Positions 33,060 to 43,211 of a stretch of 64,000 nt of DNA are shown here, piece by piece. A program made the translations under genes and the position numbers. The stretch comes from Symbiodinium kawagutii (Eukaryota; Sar; Dinophyceae; Suessiales; Symbiodiniaceae): the NCBI GenBank assembly GCA_009767595.1, contig VSDK01026359.1, forward strand, positions 492,357-556,356, written 5' to 3'. The notes beneath the pieces are model-generated. The model ran no database searches, had not been told where the DNA came from, and worked only from the letters and a program-made list of their open reading frames with translations. Position 1 is the stretch's first letter, and the number at the start of each line of letters is the position of its first letter.

Positions 33060-33265
33060 CAGAGGGATTCATGTCCGGCGGCTGTTCCAAACTCTTGGCT
33101 GACCACTTGATGCTTTATCAAATTTTGATTCAGGGTAGATCTCGAATTTCCATTGATAGATTCGATAGATCCTAGCTCTGGCTGGTCCATCAACCCGTCA
33201 CAGGGAAAGGTTCCAACAGGCCCAACAGTGGCATTTCGGAGAGCCCCAATTCTCAAGACCTGCAC
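33060..33265 (-). CDS. Exon-like segment, minus strand
   Basis: A TGCAG|GTCTTG acceptor-like site, then a mixed frame (RIGALRNATVGPVGTFPCDG then LMDQPELGSIESINGNSRST). The frame stays open upstream to 33301 as well. No family is recognised. Confidence 0.33.
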
Positions 33266-34803
33266 TATAGATACGTCATACACTACACATAGGCAGCACA
33301 TGCATTGACATCACATTCCCCTCCTTTCCTGAGCGAGATGTCCATAGTACCCAAAGTCAGTAGTCGTTCGCCGACAAACAGGACACCTGTGGCTTAGGTG
33401 TTACCACTGTCCAGCGTTTGGGGCTAATTGGTAGTGCGGGAGACTCAATATACGACACCACATTTTCCATAGCTTGTATAAACCATCCACATGTCGGTGG
33501 TTTCTTAGTGCGTTTACCGCATGATCCAATGACCAGTCCACAAAGTCATTGCTTCATACGGGAAGCAACTACCAATTGGTGACGAGACTAGCGAGTGATG
33601 ATGCCGCCACAAAATTGGAAACCCACTATGTTCAAGTGTAATCGAGTCATGTTGTTCACTTTCCACTTCCATGGTCGGGTAGAATATGAAATGGATGAAC
33701 ATACCCTCTGCTGTCCAAAGCACATCTATTTGTTGGTGGTTTAAATGCATTTTTATTTCGGCGGGACAATTACATAAGCAGTTTGACAATGGTTGGGAAT
33801 GGCTGTCAGCACCAACGAGACTACTGTTGATCGAAGAAGTCTGGCCATGCTATCTCAGTCCAGGGGTGTGCTCGTTTGCTGCTGCATTGTCTTCATTCTC
33901 TACAAGGCCTGCAAATTATCCGTGTTGAGCTGGCGCAGCGTACTTCCATCATTGTTGACGTGGTCAGGGATAGCCAGCTGGGATCCATCAGAAACGCATC
34001 TATACTAAATAGTTGGCTATGGAGATGGCCTTTTTGGGATTTAAGCTTGGACTGTGACATATTGTTAAGGTCCTAACACTGCTGTTCGCGACCGTGCTCG
34101 GACATGAGATCACCCAACTCGCACCAACTGTCAACGGTGGCTCACGGAAGCCACAGAAAAGCAAGTGGGAGTTTCAAGCCCTGTCAGGCTCATTGAGCAA
34201 TTTTTTTGGGGAGAAGCTTCAAGACAACCGATGAACCAAAGGAGGACTTCACCTCCGAACATCAACCTAATGGGTTGCCCCCAACTGTTCACGGTTACCT
34301 CAACAGTATGTAGTATTTCGTCAACAACTATCCGTGATCAAGCAAGCTTACAAGCCAGTGTGAACCATAATTGACCAACACTAATCAATATTTATCACTA
34401 CTATCCATCATGAACCTTCCATTAAAGCCACGGTTCATCATGATCACTGTTTGCCACAAGAACCATTGTTAACCACGATTAGCAATTAGCAACAATTATT
34501 TGCTATGAAGCGTTATCTACCTGTGTAAACCATTCTTTACCATCACTATCCACCATTCAGCGTCATCCCATGATTAATCACTGTGAATTATGCGTGCCGT
34601 TCTGAACCATGGTTGATCAGCGTCTCACCATGCCCTACCATGATGGACCATAATCAACCGTTGTGATCCACTCTGAAAGCATTGTCCATCATTGCTATAG
34701 ACTATCAACCATCATCTAGTATCACGAATCATCTTTCCACAGTTGCTCTCAACCAATATTCAAAAACATTCTCCATCATTATCAACCAATATCAACCTTA
34801 TGG
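33266..34803. other. Unassigned, then C-rich low complexity
   Basis: 33300-34330 has ordinary complexity with overlapping open frames on both strands (33514-33789 minus, 33793-34076 plus), none decisive. 34370-34800 is AACCATCATT-type sequence. Confidence 0.5.
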
Positions 34804-34895
34804 GTGTTTCTCATAATAGGGGACCCCCCCATTATCCATTAACAATCATTGTGAGTAACAAACCAACCATTTTGGGTTACACCCTTTTGGAGAAC
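34804..34895. mobile_element. Foldback/MITE-like element, copy 7
   Basis: GTGTTTCTCATAATAGGGG at the left and CCTTTTGGAGAAC at the right, with AAACCAACCATTTTGGG inside. The right arm is partly decayed. Confidence 0.65.
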
Positions 34896-34957
34896 CCCCT
34901 AGATATTTATGAATGTTATCCATCATTACCCGTCATGTTTTACCATCATGATCATAA

Positions 34958-35510
34958 TCATCGTCATCATTATTATTATTATTGCTTCTATTACTACGAT
35001 TATCATCACTACTGTTGTTGCTATCATCACTACTATTATCGTTGTTATTGCTACTACCATCATCACTGTTATTAGTATTATCATCATTATTGTCAACCAC
35101 TGTATATTCACCATCATTATCAACTTCAAAAACATCAATTATCCACCATCACTATATTATTTTACATCATTGTACTGTATTATTGTTGCTATCATTAGAT
35201 CATGTTACGAATCAAGTATCCACCATCGTCATATTTATTACATAACACTTATTGGTAGTGTTACTAATTTCGTAATATTATGGTAATATCATGGTAATGT
35301 TACATTGCAGTAATTACAATATTATGGTATACGTAATAATAGTTGTATTATTAATATGAATATTATAGATACATTATTACTAATCTATTACTGTATCTGT
35401 ATCTATTAATAGTAGATATTAATACAGTAGTTATTATGTATACCATAATAATAATAATGATAATAATAATAATAATTAATATCTACTACTGTATTATTCC
35501 ACATGAATTG
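34958..35510. repeat. (ATC/ATT)n and AT-rich foldback region
   Basis: 34958-35095 is degenerate ATT/ATC/ACT trinucleotide repeat. 35321-35338 pairs with 35431-35448 (ATTATGGTATACGTAATAA against TTATTATGTATACCATAAT, one mismatch). 35411-35429 pairs with 35476-35496 (AGATATTAATACAGTAG against CTACTGTATT and TATTAATATCTACT). An (ATA)n run lies at 35445-35480. Confidence 0.8.
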
Positions 35511-35529
35511 CCAGCCGTAGTTGTGGGCC

Positions 35530-35640
35530 AGGTGAAGGCGCCGGCCGCGCCAGCTCCATTTGCCAGCGATGCACCGGAGCAACCGCAGATCGTTCCAAGA
35601 GGTGTGGCACCCGGGGTGCGGGAAGAACCCCAGGGGTTTG
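35530..35640 (+). CDS. Exon-like GC island, Pro/Ala-rich
   Basis: A GGGCCAG|G acceptor-like edge, then VKAPAAPAPFASDAPEQPQI then VPRGVAPGVREEPQGF, a typical disordered linker composition embedded in AT-rich repeats. The minus strand is also open. No family is recognised. Confidence 0.33.
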
Positions 35641-36031
35641 AAACCAGTTCTTGGTACTTTTTGGTTGATATTTGGTTGATATTTGGTTGATTTTTGGTTG
35701 ATATTTGGTTGAAACTTGGTTGACATTTGGTTGAACCTCTGATTTTCAGGGCGCCTGGTCGATATCTGGTTGAATGTTGGTACTTCTTGGTACCAGTGGC
35801 TGATGATACCAGTTGACACAGCCATGATGCATTGGTGAAACCAGTGGTTGATAAAACAGCCGAACATGAGCAACTGGTCACTAGTCATGTTCATTTGGGA
35901 ACTTGCATCATTATCAAGAATATTGCTACTGCTGATAATGAACGAGTAGTTTCAAACGTAGGCTATTGTTGATAATTGAGGGGTATCAATCACCCAAATG
36001 ACTATCAACAATGATCAACCAATATTAACCA
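35641..36031. repeat. 11-bp tandem repeat TTGGTTGATAT and low complexity
   Basis: TTTGGTTGATA/TTTGGTTGAT units repeat at about 35655-35740, decaying into TTGGTTGAA and then general low-complexity sequence. Confidence 0.8.
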
Positions 36032-36470
36032 TTAGTTAATTGCTAGTACCCGCACACTTCTACTCATCAACTCCACTCCGGTAAAGTCACATCGCAACGG
36101 AAAATCACCATATTTTGTAGCGTAACCCTGGGAAACAATCAATAATTGATGGATTTTCCATTGCCAGTTTCTTCGGGACGCTGCGTCAGCATCCTTTTCA
36201 CAGCCGAAGACGCGTTTTTGATGGTTTTTGTGTGACCAACGTTGGGGCCGCGCCCCTAACTGGTTGTACGTCAGGAATAGCAATGGTTGATGAGGTTCCA
36301 TTCTGGTTCGTAAGATAATCGATAGCAATCGGAAAGTATTGCTTGATATCAAATAATGCATAACACTTTGTTGATGATCGCCAGAACTGGGATCCGAAGC
36401 TTGGAGAAGGCGACGAGGAAGGAGGAGGCAGGAAGGAGGAGCTGTCAACTCTGATAAAATCTGACAACCC
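36032..36470 (-). CDS. Coding-like segment with a frame change, minus strand
   Basis: Two overlapping minus-strand frames look protein-like in succession. 36467 to about 36200 includes FGSQFWRSSTKCYALFDIKQ and PVRGAAPTLVTQKPSKTRL. About 36215 to 36032 includes KDADAASRRNWQWKIHQLLI and YGDFPLRCDFTGVE. A single frame change near 36205 would join them. It could be an exon with an indel or two exons. No family is recognised. Confidence 0.28.
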
Positions 36471-37247
36471 TCACCTGGCAGGTGGGGAATGAAAAGATGA
36501 TTGTGAACGATGCCGGTTGATTATGGTTGATGCTGGTTATGATCAGCGGCAGCTGTTCTTATTGTGGTCGACTTGGGTTCAAAGAAGAAAAATGACCAGC
36601 TTTACACCAAGTAGTTTTCCACCAGCAGTCGCCACCAGTTCAGTTTTCTGCGTGAGTAGCCCTCCTTTAAACAGCCACACGTTGATCAACCAAGGATTGA
36701 CGCAGCGCAACTGCAATGGCAAGACCTATCAACCACAATGATTCCCAATGGTTGTTCCCAAGCAAGTTTGGTTGGTATCAAGCTGCTCCCAAGCTATCAT
36801 TCAACCTATAGCCAAGCAACAAGTTGTTACCCAGCATGACATGACAAGTGGCGTTGGGTACTGCCATGAGCATAACTCCACTGTGCCAGGCAGCCGAAAA
36901 AGTTCAGGGCCCTGCTGAGGGGCAGGTAGAGCTTAGATCCCCGGAGGCCCTGACGTTTCACATCCCGTGAGGGCGGTCTAAAATTCAGCAATGAGTTGAT
37001 AGCTTTAATGATTAGTGTTACGCGAAACATGAAGCTAAATCTTAGAGTGATGGATAGTAATGCTTCATGTTTGGTTGTTCAGTGATGATTGGCTCAGGTT
37101 GGCCAACGATGGTTAAGTCAATGGTAAAACATGAGCAGCAGTGGATCAGTGTTGCTTGATTAAAGCAGATCGTTAGGATGAAGAAGGCAGTTTGATGTTG
37201 CTGGATTTGAGGAAAGCGATCTGCCACTTAAGAGGTTGGTGCTGAAG
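36471..37247. other. Unassigned and low-complexity sequence
   Basis: Short TGGTTGATG and CAACC stretches, and a GC island near 36880-36990. No supported gene. Confidence 0.5.
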
Positions 37248-37352
37248 GATTGCAGAGGTTCTACCACGCCTGGGAATCCGATTCTGAAAACAAGGTCCCA
37301 GATGCTAAGAAGGTTCTGATACTGCCAACGCTGCAGAAGTTCTCATCGTTTT
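37248..37352 (+). CDS. Exon-like segment
   Basis: An ATTGCAG|A edge, then FYHAWESDSENKVPDAKKVL then ILPTLQKFSSF and TGA. The peptide is mixed and charged. It may belong with the segment at 37525-37836 on the same strand. Confidence 0.3.
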
Positions 37353-37524
37353 GAGTCACAGACCTGGCAGCTTAAGCAGAACCTCCGCAGCAATTTTCTT
37401 CGTCGGACTCCGGCTTGCCCAGCCGTTTGAAGAAACCCCTGCGTGCTCACACATTTGAGTCGGGAGACCAACGGCAGATGCAGGGCTGCAATGCGGGCAA
37501 GCGCAAGCTAATGGCAGCTGCTGA

Positions 37525-37836
37525 ACAATTCTGGTTGGTGGTTTCAAATTTGTTGGTCATATTTCTACCCTACCTGGGGATGATTCTCAAACTGAGAACT
37601 GTGTGGCATTTTGTCATTTTCTTCTCCTCCATGAGGACACACCAAAGAGCAGGCCGTCCACTGATGTTATCCGCCCTGACTGTCTGTTGCCGAGAAAACG
37701 GATGATTCTCCAACTGACTGATGTTTCTGGGATGGCTGATGCTCACCAACCGGAATTGTTTGCAGCTTGTTCTGAGTCGAAGCTGGTGGATGTTCAGCTG
37801 GGCCCGAAAAGGGCAGGGGTTTCTTCTGACCTATGA
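37525..37836 (+). CDS. Coding-like segment, hypothetical
   Basis: The + frame, open from about 37515, reads GGFKFVGHISTLPGDDSQTE, then CVAFCHFLLLHEDTPKSRPS, then DVSGMADAHQPELFAACSES, and ends with TGA at 37834. It is the longest well-mixed frame between the 29.6 kb and 41.6 kb marks. An overlapping + frame (37415-37705) is also open. It ends just before the 47-bp satellite. No family is recognised. Confidence 0.36.
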   Translation, partial: TILVGGFKFVGHISTLPGDDSQTENCVAFCHFLLLHEDTPKSRPSTDVIRPDCLLPRKRMILQLTDVSGMADAHQPELFAACSESKLVDVQLGPKRAGVSSDL

Positions 37837-37845
37837 AAAATCAAG

Positions 37846-39380
37846 CAACTGTCGATGTTTGCGTTTTTGAGATGCTTGATGTAAAATCCAGAATCTGTTG
37901 ATGGTTTACGTCTTTGAATTAATTGATGCAAAATCCAGAATCTGTTGATGGCTTACGTCTTTGAATTAATTGATGCAAAATCCAGAATCTGTTGATGGTT
38001 TACGTGTTTGAATTAATTGATGCACAATCCAGAATCTGTTGATGGTTTACGTCTTTGAATTGATTGATGCAAAATCCAGAATCTGTTGATGGTTTACGTC
38101 TTTGAATCCCATGGTGTAAAATCCAGAATCTGTTGATGGTTTACGTCTTTGAATCCCATGGTGTAAAATCCAGAATCTGTTGATGGTTTACGTCTTTGAA
38201 TTGATTGATGCAAAATCCAGAATCTGTTGATGGTTTACGTCTTTGAATCCCATGGTGTAAAATCCAGAATCTGTTGATGGTTTACGTCTTTGAATTAATT
38301 GATGCAAAATCCAGACTCTGTTGATGGTTTACGTGTTTGAATTAATTGATGCAAAATCCAGCATCTGTTGATGGTTTACGTCTTTGAATCCCATGGTGTA
38401 AAATCCAGAATCTGTTGATGGTTTACGTCTTTGAATTGATTGATGCAAAATCCAGAATCTGTTGATGGTTTACGTGTTTGAATTAATTGATGCAAAATCC
38501 AGAATCTGTTGATGGTTTACGTGTTTGAATTAATTGATGCAAAATCCAGAATCTGTTGATGGTTTATGTGTTTGAATTACTTGATGCAAAATCCAGAATC
38601 TGTTGATGGTTTACGTGTTTAAATTAATTGATGCAAAATCCAGCATCTGTTGATGGTTTTACGTGTTTGAATTAATTGATGCAAAATCCAGAACCTGTTG
38701 ATGGTTTACGTGTTTGAATTAATTGATGCAAAATCCAGAATCTGTTGATGGTTTACGTCTTTGAATCCCATGGTGTAAAATCCAGAATCTGTTGATGGTT
38801 TACGTCCTTGAATCCCATGGTGTAAAATCCAGAATCTGTTGATGGTTTACGTGTTTGAATTAATTGATGCAAAATCCAGCATCTGTTGATGGTTTACGTG
38901 TTTGAATTAATTGATGCAAAATCCAGCATCTGTTGATGGTTTACGTGTTTGAATGAATTGATGCAAAATCCAGAATCTGTTGATGGTTTACGTGTTTGAA
39001 TTACTTGATGCAAAATCCAGAATCTGTTGATGGTTTACGTGTTTGAATTACTTGATGCAAAATCCAGAATCTGTTGATGGTTTTACGTGTTTGAATTAAT
39101 TGATGCAAAATCCAGAATCTGTTGATGGTTTATGTGGTTGAATTAATTGATGCAAAATCCAGCATCTGTTGATGGTTAACGTGTTTGGATTAATTGATGC
39201 AAATCCAGCCTTTGTTAATGGCTTGCGTTTTCGAATCCATTCATGTAAAGTCCACCATCAGTTGATGGTTTGCCATTTTGAGCCCATTGATGTAACATCT
39301 ACCATCAGTTGACGGTGTATGTCTTGGAATCCGTTGGTGTAAAATCTGTATCTATTGATGGTTTACGTTTTTGAAGCCAT
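37846..39380. repeat. 47-bp satellite array, about 29 copies plus decayed tail
   Basis: Unit TTGATGCAAAATCCAGAATC then TGTTGATGGTTTACGTGTTT then GAATTAA, strictly 47 bp (for example starts at 37923, 37970, 38017, 38064, 38111). Two monomer classes alternate: the common AATTAATTGATGCA form and a CCCATGGTGTA form (near 38105, 38152, 38246, 38387, 38763 and 38811). From about 39180 units diverge and lengthen, fading out by 39380. Confidence 0.98.
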
Positions 39381-40529
39381 TGAAACCGATAGTGTATTTT
39401 ACATTGATCGCCATTAAATCAATGTTTTAATGGCTGATGATGTGGTTACCTGCCATTAAAACATTTGATTTGGAACTTCCAGGTAACCATTAGCAGACAG
39501 CTCTTCAGAATCCACCAGCTTCTGGCAAGTCATTGTTGGCAGAACGTTATGTGACAACACAGTGCTGCTCACAATGAACTCGCGGTCGGAGAGGCTGTCC
39601 ATAAGGGCGAAAGTGGTGTGTTTCCTTTCATGGCAATGATTACCTTATTTATGATTTGTGTCTTTTTGGCAGTGGTGAATTGCGATTGATTAAGCTCAAT
39701 GCTTGAAGATGATTGACAGATGGAGATGAATGGACAATCTGCACGGATGAGTCAATGTCAACAAGTACTCAGTATTCGACAGTGGGTACCCCTGTACACT
39801 CGGCTGCTCACATCCCGAAACAAATCATCCATTTTTGGGATGGTTGGTCATGACTCACCCACGAGCCACATATCACTGGAATCCAGCTCCCCGTCACAAG
39901 CTACAAGTTCAGGGCCCCCTCCTATTGGTGATTAGTCGGGGATCAGTCCTTGTGTTTCAGTATCATTCACGATGAAGCATCATGAGAAATCATTGACAGG
40001 TAACCGTTATTTACCATTTTCAAGCAAACCATTTTCAATAAAAGGTACAAGAAATTTAGAGTGGTAGGTATCCATCGTGATTGAACAGTACGATGGATCT
40101 CCCTTTGCTGTTGCTTATGTCCAGTACTGCTCTTTCGCACTTGCTTATTCTCAGGGCTTACCGCCCAGGATTTTATCAATCTAGCAGGATCCACTATTTC
40201 CAACATAAACCAATAAAACAATTGAAACACCTGCAATTGTTAACCATGGCTAACACATGAAGAAGCAGGGATCCACCATCAACCATGATCAACTATCACA
40301 AACCAGTATGTTCCTCATTTTTGCTAAAACACAATCATTGACCCACAATGATGAACAATATTCATCACTATGAACTACAGTTATTGCGAAACATCATCAT
40401 CACCCATCGCTAAAGCACAACCAAACTGGAGAAACCAATTGATAAGTCATCATTGACCGACATGAGTGTAAGTTGCTTAGCCATTATTGTTGGTTGTTAT
40501 TCCCTACTATGAACCATTTTAAATGGCTA
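39381..40529. other. Unassigned and low-complexity sequence
   Basis: 39480-40230 is of ordinary complexity. Open frames at 39720-39935 (+) and 39967-40236 (-) have no recognisable features. 40240-40500 is C-rich polarity AACCATCA sequence. Confidence 0.5.
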
Positions 40530-40680
40530 TAGCCCTTATAAAATGGCTTTAACCCTTAAAAAATGGCTATAAATCCCTATTGTAAGTGCTATAACCCTTA
40601 TAAAATGGCTATAACCCATATAAAATGGCTATACCCCTTATAAAATGGCTACAACCCTCAAGAAAACCCTAAAAAAACCC
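40530..40680. repeat. 20-bp tandem repeat AAAATGGCTATAACCCTTAT
   Basis: About seven units of (T)AAAATGGCTATAACCCTTA with small changes, ending in ACCCTCAAGAAAACCC. Confidence 0.9.
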
Positions 40681-40692
40681 TGTGGAGTATCA

Positions 40693-40887
40693 TCATTCAC
40701 CGTTAAAACCGTAGCCATGCCGACCAGATGTACGGCCTGACGAAGTCGTGACCGCGGTGAACACATCTCTGCCATGGCCAAGCCGTGAGGAGTTGCCTAG
40801 CAGGGACCGATCCCTGACTGAGATCCCTTGAGAAAACGGGGTTGGTCCAGGTGGTTGGTGGTTGGATGATCCATAGCAATGAACCAT
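40693..40887 (-). CDS. Coding-like segment, minus strand
   Basis: A GC-rich island. The minus-strand frame reads PPGPTPFSQGISVRDRSLLG then NSSRLGHGRDVFTAVTTSSG to a stop at 40693, whereas both other minus frames and the + frames are broken. It is probably an exon of a Gly/Ser-rich, partly disordered protein. No family is recognised. Confidence 0.33.
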   Translation of the reverse strand: MVHCYGSSNHQPPGPTPFSQGISVRDRSLLGNSSRLGHGRDVFTAVTTSSGRTSGRHGYGFNGE

Positions 40888-41530
40888 GTTTATTGTTCTA
40901 GAGGTTTATAGTATAACCTATATGGTTATATGATGTTATATGGTTGGTGGTTGGAACCCTATTTCTTTTCCTTGCCAGGTTTATAGTTCTACAAGTCTAT
41001 TACACTGTTCTGGAGGTTGATTACACTAAGCTTCGCAAGTCATGATCCGTTTTTATTCAATGACATGCTTATATTTCTAGTGAGGTTTTACTGGTGGTGA
41101 CCTGGTTTTTCTGGTGGTTTCATCGTGCCTGGGTGAGGTGGTTCTCAGCAACCAGGTTCTGAGAATAGTTCCTAGTGCTAGGTTGCATGGTGGTTTATCA
41201 TCTGGTTGGTGGTTTTAGACATTTGTTATTTTCCCTAGTGATCATTAACAAATGGCTGGTTGACAAATATTTTTCATAGGGGTTGAATCCACACTAGCCC
41301 AAAGGTCAAAAGGTTGAATCCACCAACCAGTCATGGTTGATTGTTGTCAATGGTTTACTAGCCAAACGAGCAGTTACAATTGGTTGGGGGGTTCCATTTC
41401 CAGATTCCAAGAGCGTAGGCTGGCAGTCAGAATATTCTGTGAATATACTGTTGGTACACGCCTGGTTGCTAGAGAATGACCTATGATTTGTACGTGGTTG
41501 GTAATGGTACATATGCTTCTGCATACATAC
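40888..41530. other. Unassigned sequence left of the retrotransposon
   Basis: GGTGGTTT/CTGGTGG-rich sequence and a short CATACATAC run at 41521-41530 directly at the insertion point. No gene is supported. Confidence 0.6.
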
Positions 41531-41615
41531 ATAGTTCGCTTGCGTGGTTTGCTCATGCTGATGCATCTCAGCCCCATTCCTTCCGTTGAATTATTCTCAA
41601 GACCCAACTCCTCAG
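41531..41615 (+). repeat. Split direct repeat A1
   Basis: Begins ATAGTTCGCTTGCG and ends CCCAACTCCTCAG. Identical to A2 at 47752-47836. It is the left end of the element. Confidence 0.93.
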
Positions 41616-41633
41616 TTTGTCTTAGAGTGTTTC

Positions 41634-43184
41634 ATGCCTGAGCACCATATTCATCTTGGTTGGCTGTTCACACACTTCCTGCGATCCATCCTTGAGACCA
41701 AGCAGGGGCAACACTTGTTTGACGGCCTGACGTCAGAGGTCAGGACACTGCAGGCTGAGCTGGACCGTACTCAACGGGTGATTCAGGGGCACGGCACATT
41801 GTTGGATAAGTGTGAACAGCACCAGTTGCTACAAAACCGGGGAAACTCCATTTTCTTGCTCACTGTTTTGATTTTGGTGGTGGCCTGGTTATACGTGCGA
41901 TTTTGGCACAGGGTACCGGTACGGGGATTGGCTGACACCGGAGGTTCCAGTGACTCGGAGGTGAGTCCTGGGCCACTAGCCAGCTGGGTAAGGGCAAGCA
42001 TCGCCATGAACGATGATGAAATGACTTTTGACATTCCAGATCCACAAGTCCTGGTGGTGTATCCAGGGGATGCAAACGGTCTCACGCATCATCACAGAAT
42101 CCTTCTCCACAAGCTGGGGCCTGGCCGATGGGTCACTTTGACCCCGGATTTAGACCTTCAGATTCATGATCTCACAGCCATTGGACATGAAGTGCTCGCT
42201 AGGAGGGCTAGGTTTCCAGATCACCTTCATGACCGGATATATGCTCATGACCCGATTTCGAGAAATGACTTGGAGCGGTTTCGGAGACAGTCCAAGACCA
42301 TGGGAGTCATACTCGGAGATGGTGAGCCGGTGGAGATAGCGGCCATGGTATGGGTGTATGCTGAAGCTGCATCTCCCAGATTGGGCGAGCTGGTGCCGAA
42401 TGATCTTGTGGCCACAGCTGTGACGCTAGGTCAGAAGGGGTTGGTAGAGGTCGATGGAGAGGTGGTGTTGATAGCAGAGATCCCCCAGTCTGAGGTTGAC
42501 ACGTTAAAAGAAAAGATGAAGCCTTCATTGGGAGACCTCAGGCTGATCGGTAGCCATGTTGACCACAACCTGAAGAGAAGGTACATTGCCCTTCAGAACG
42601 CGGTGCCATTGCTGCGTGAGTCCAAGTTTGATGACTGGAGCTTTTCAGGTCCAAGGGCCGTGAGGGAGTTCATTCAGTCTGTGATGGAGGGGGTGAAGAA
42701 TGATTTGAGCAGTTACCACATGCAATGGAAGCGCAACTCTGGGGTGAACGCGCATTCATCAGTGGTGCATGAGCACCGAAACATCACTGAGATGTTGCGT
42801 CTTGCCATCTGCAGGGATCAACTTGACGTATCCAACCTTTTATCATTTGAGTTGGCCGTCAGAAGGTTGGTACAGCTTGAGGTCGCTGTGTCACGTAGTC
42901 CGTCATCACCAGAATTCGGTGGACTCGACGTTCTCCTTGAGAACCCTGTGAGTGAGCAGGGCGCCGCAAGCACCAGGAACCTGGACACTTGGGTTACCGA
43001 CCGCTTCAAGGAGAAGGCCAATATCCAGAAGCAATCGCGGTTGTACCGCGAAGAGATGTCACACTCATCCCGACGTCCTGGAGCAGCCGATGACTCGCAG
43101 GAAGCAGGTGGATGGAGGAGGAGGGGAAAGGCCAAGGCCAAAGCTAAGAGCGGCAGCACCTCGGGTGCCGCCGCAGATGCCTAA
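41634..43184 (+). CDS. ORF1 (gag-position protein) of the YR retrotransposon
   Basis: 516 codons from ATG 41634; the frame is open 16 codons further upstream into A1. Residues about 28-67 are heptad-like and probably a coiled coil. Residues about 72-90 (IFLLTVLILVVAWLYVRFW) form a strong membrane helix, unusual for a capsid-like protein. The middle is globular (RILLHKLGPGRWVTLTPDLD at about residues 155-175, GVILGDGEPVEIAAMVWVYA at about 222-241). The C-terminus is basic and low-complexity (RRRGKAKAKAKSG). The position ahead of the reverse transcriptase suggests a nucleic-acid-binding or particle-forming role, inferred. From memory, similar GRWV-TPD segments occur in dinoflagellate retroelement proteins. 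No zinc knuckle is present. It ends 27 nt before ORF2 in the same frame, separated by TAA and TGA. Confidence 0.8.
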   Translation: MPEHHIHLGWLFTHFLRSILETKQGQHLFDGLTSEVRTLQAELDRTQRVIQGHGTLLDKCEQHQLLQNRGNSIFLLTVLILVVAWLYVRFWHRVPVRGLADTGGSSDSEVSPGPLASWVRASIAMNDDEMTFDIPDPQVLVVYPGDANGLTHHHRILLHKLGPGRWVTLTPDLDLQIHDLTAIGHEVLARRARFPDHLHDRIYAHDPISRNDLERFRRQSKTMGVILGDGEPVEIAAMVWVYAEAASPRLGELVPNDLVATAVTLGQKGLVEVDGEVVLIAEIPQSEVDTLKEKMKPSLGDLRLIGSHVDHNLKRRYIALQNAVPLLRESKFDDWSFSGPRAVREFIQSVMEGVKNDLSSYHMQWKRNSGVNAHSSVVHEHRNITEMLRLAICRDQLDVSNLLSFELAVRRLVQLEVAVSRSPSSPEFGGLDVLLENPVSEQGAASTRNLDTWVTDRFKEKANIQKQSRLYREEMSHSSRRPGAADDSQEAGGWRRRGKAKAKAKSGSTSGAAADA

Positions 43185-43211
43185 GCAATTTTGATTTGAC
43201 ACGAAGCCTGC

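Noticed and set aside
37846..39380. CRISPR-like regular array
   Set aside because: Units are contiguous 47-bp repeats without unique spacers, and the context is eukaryotic; it is a satellite.
40637..40655. AAAATGGCTAC resembling the reverse complement of the spliced leader
   Set aside because: It is one variant of the local 20-bp tandem repeat AAAATGGCTATAACCC.
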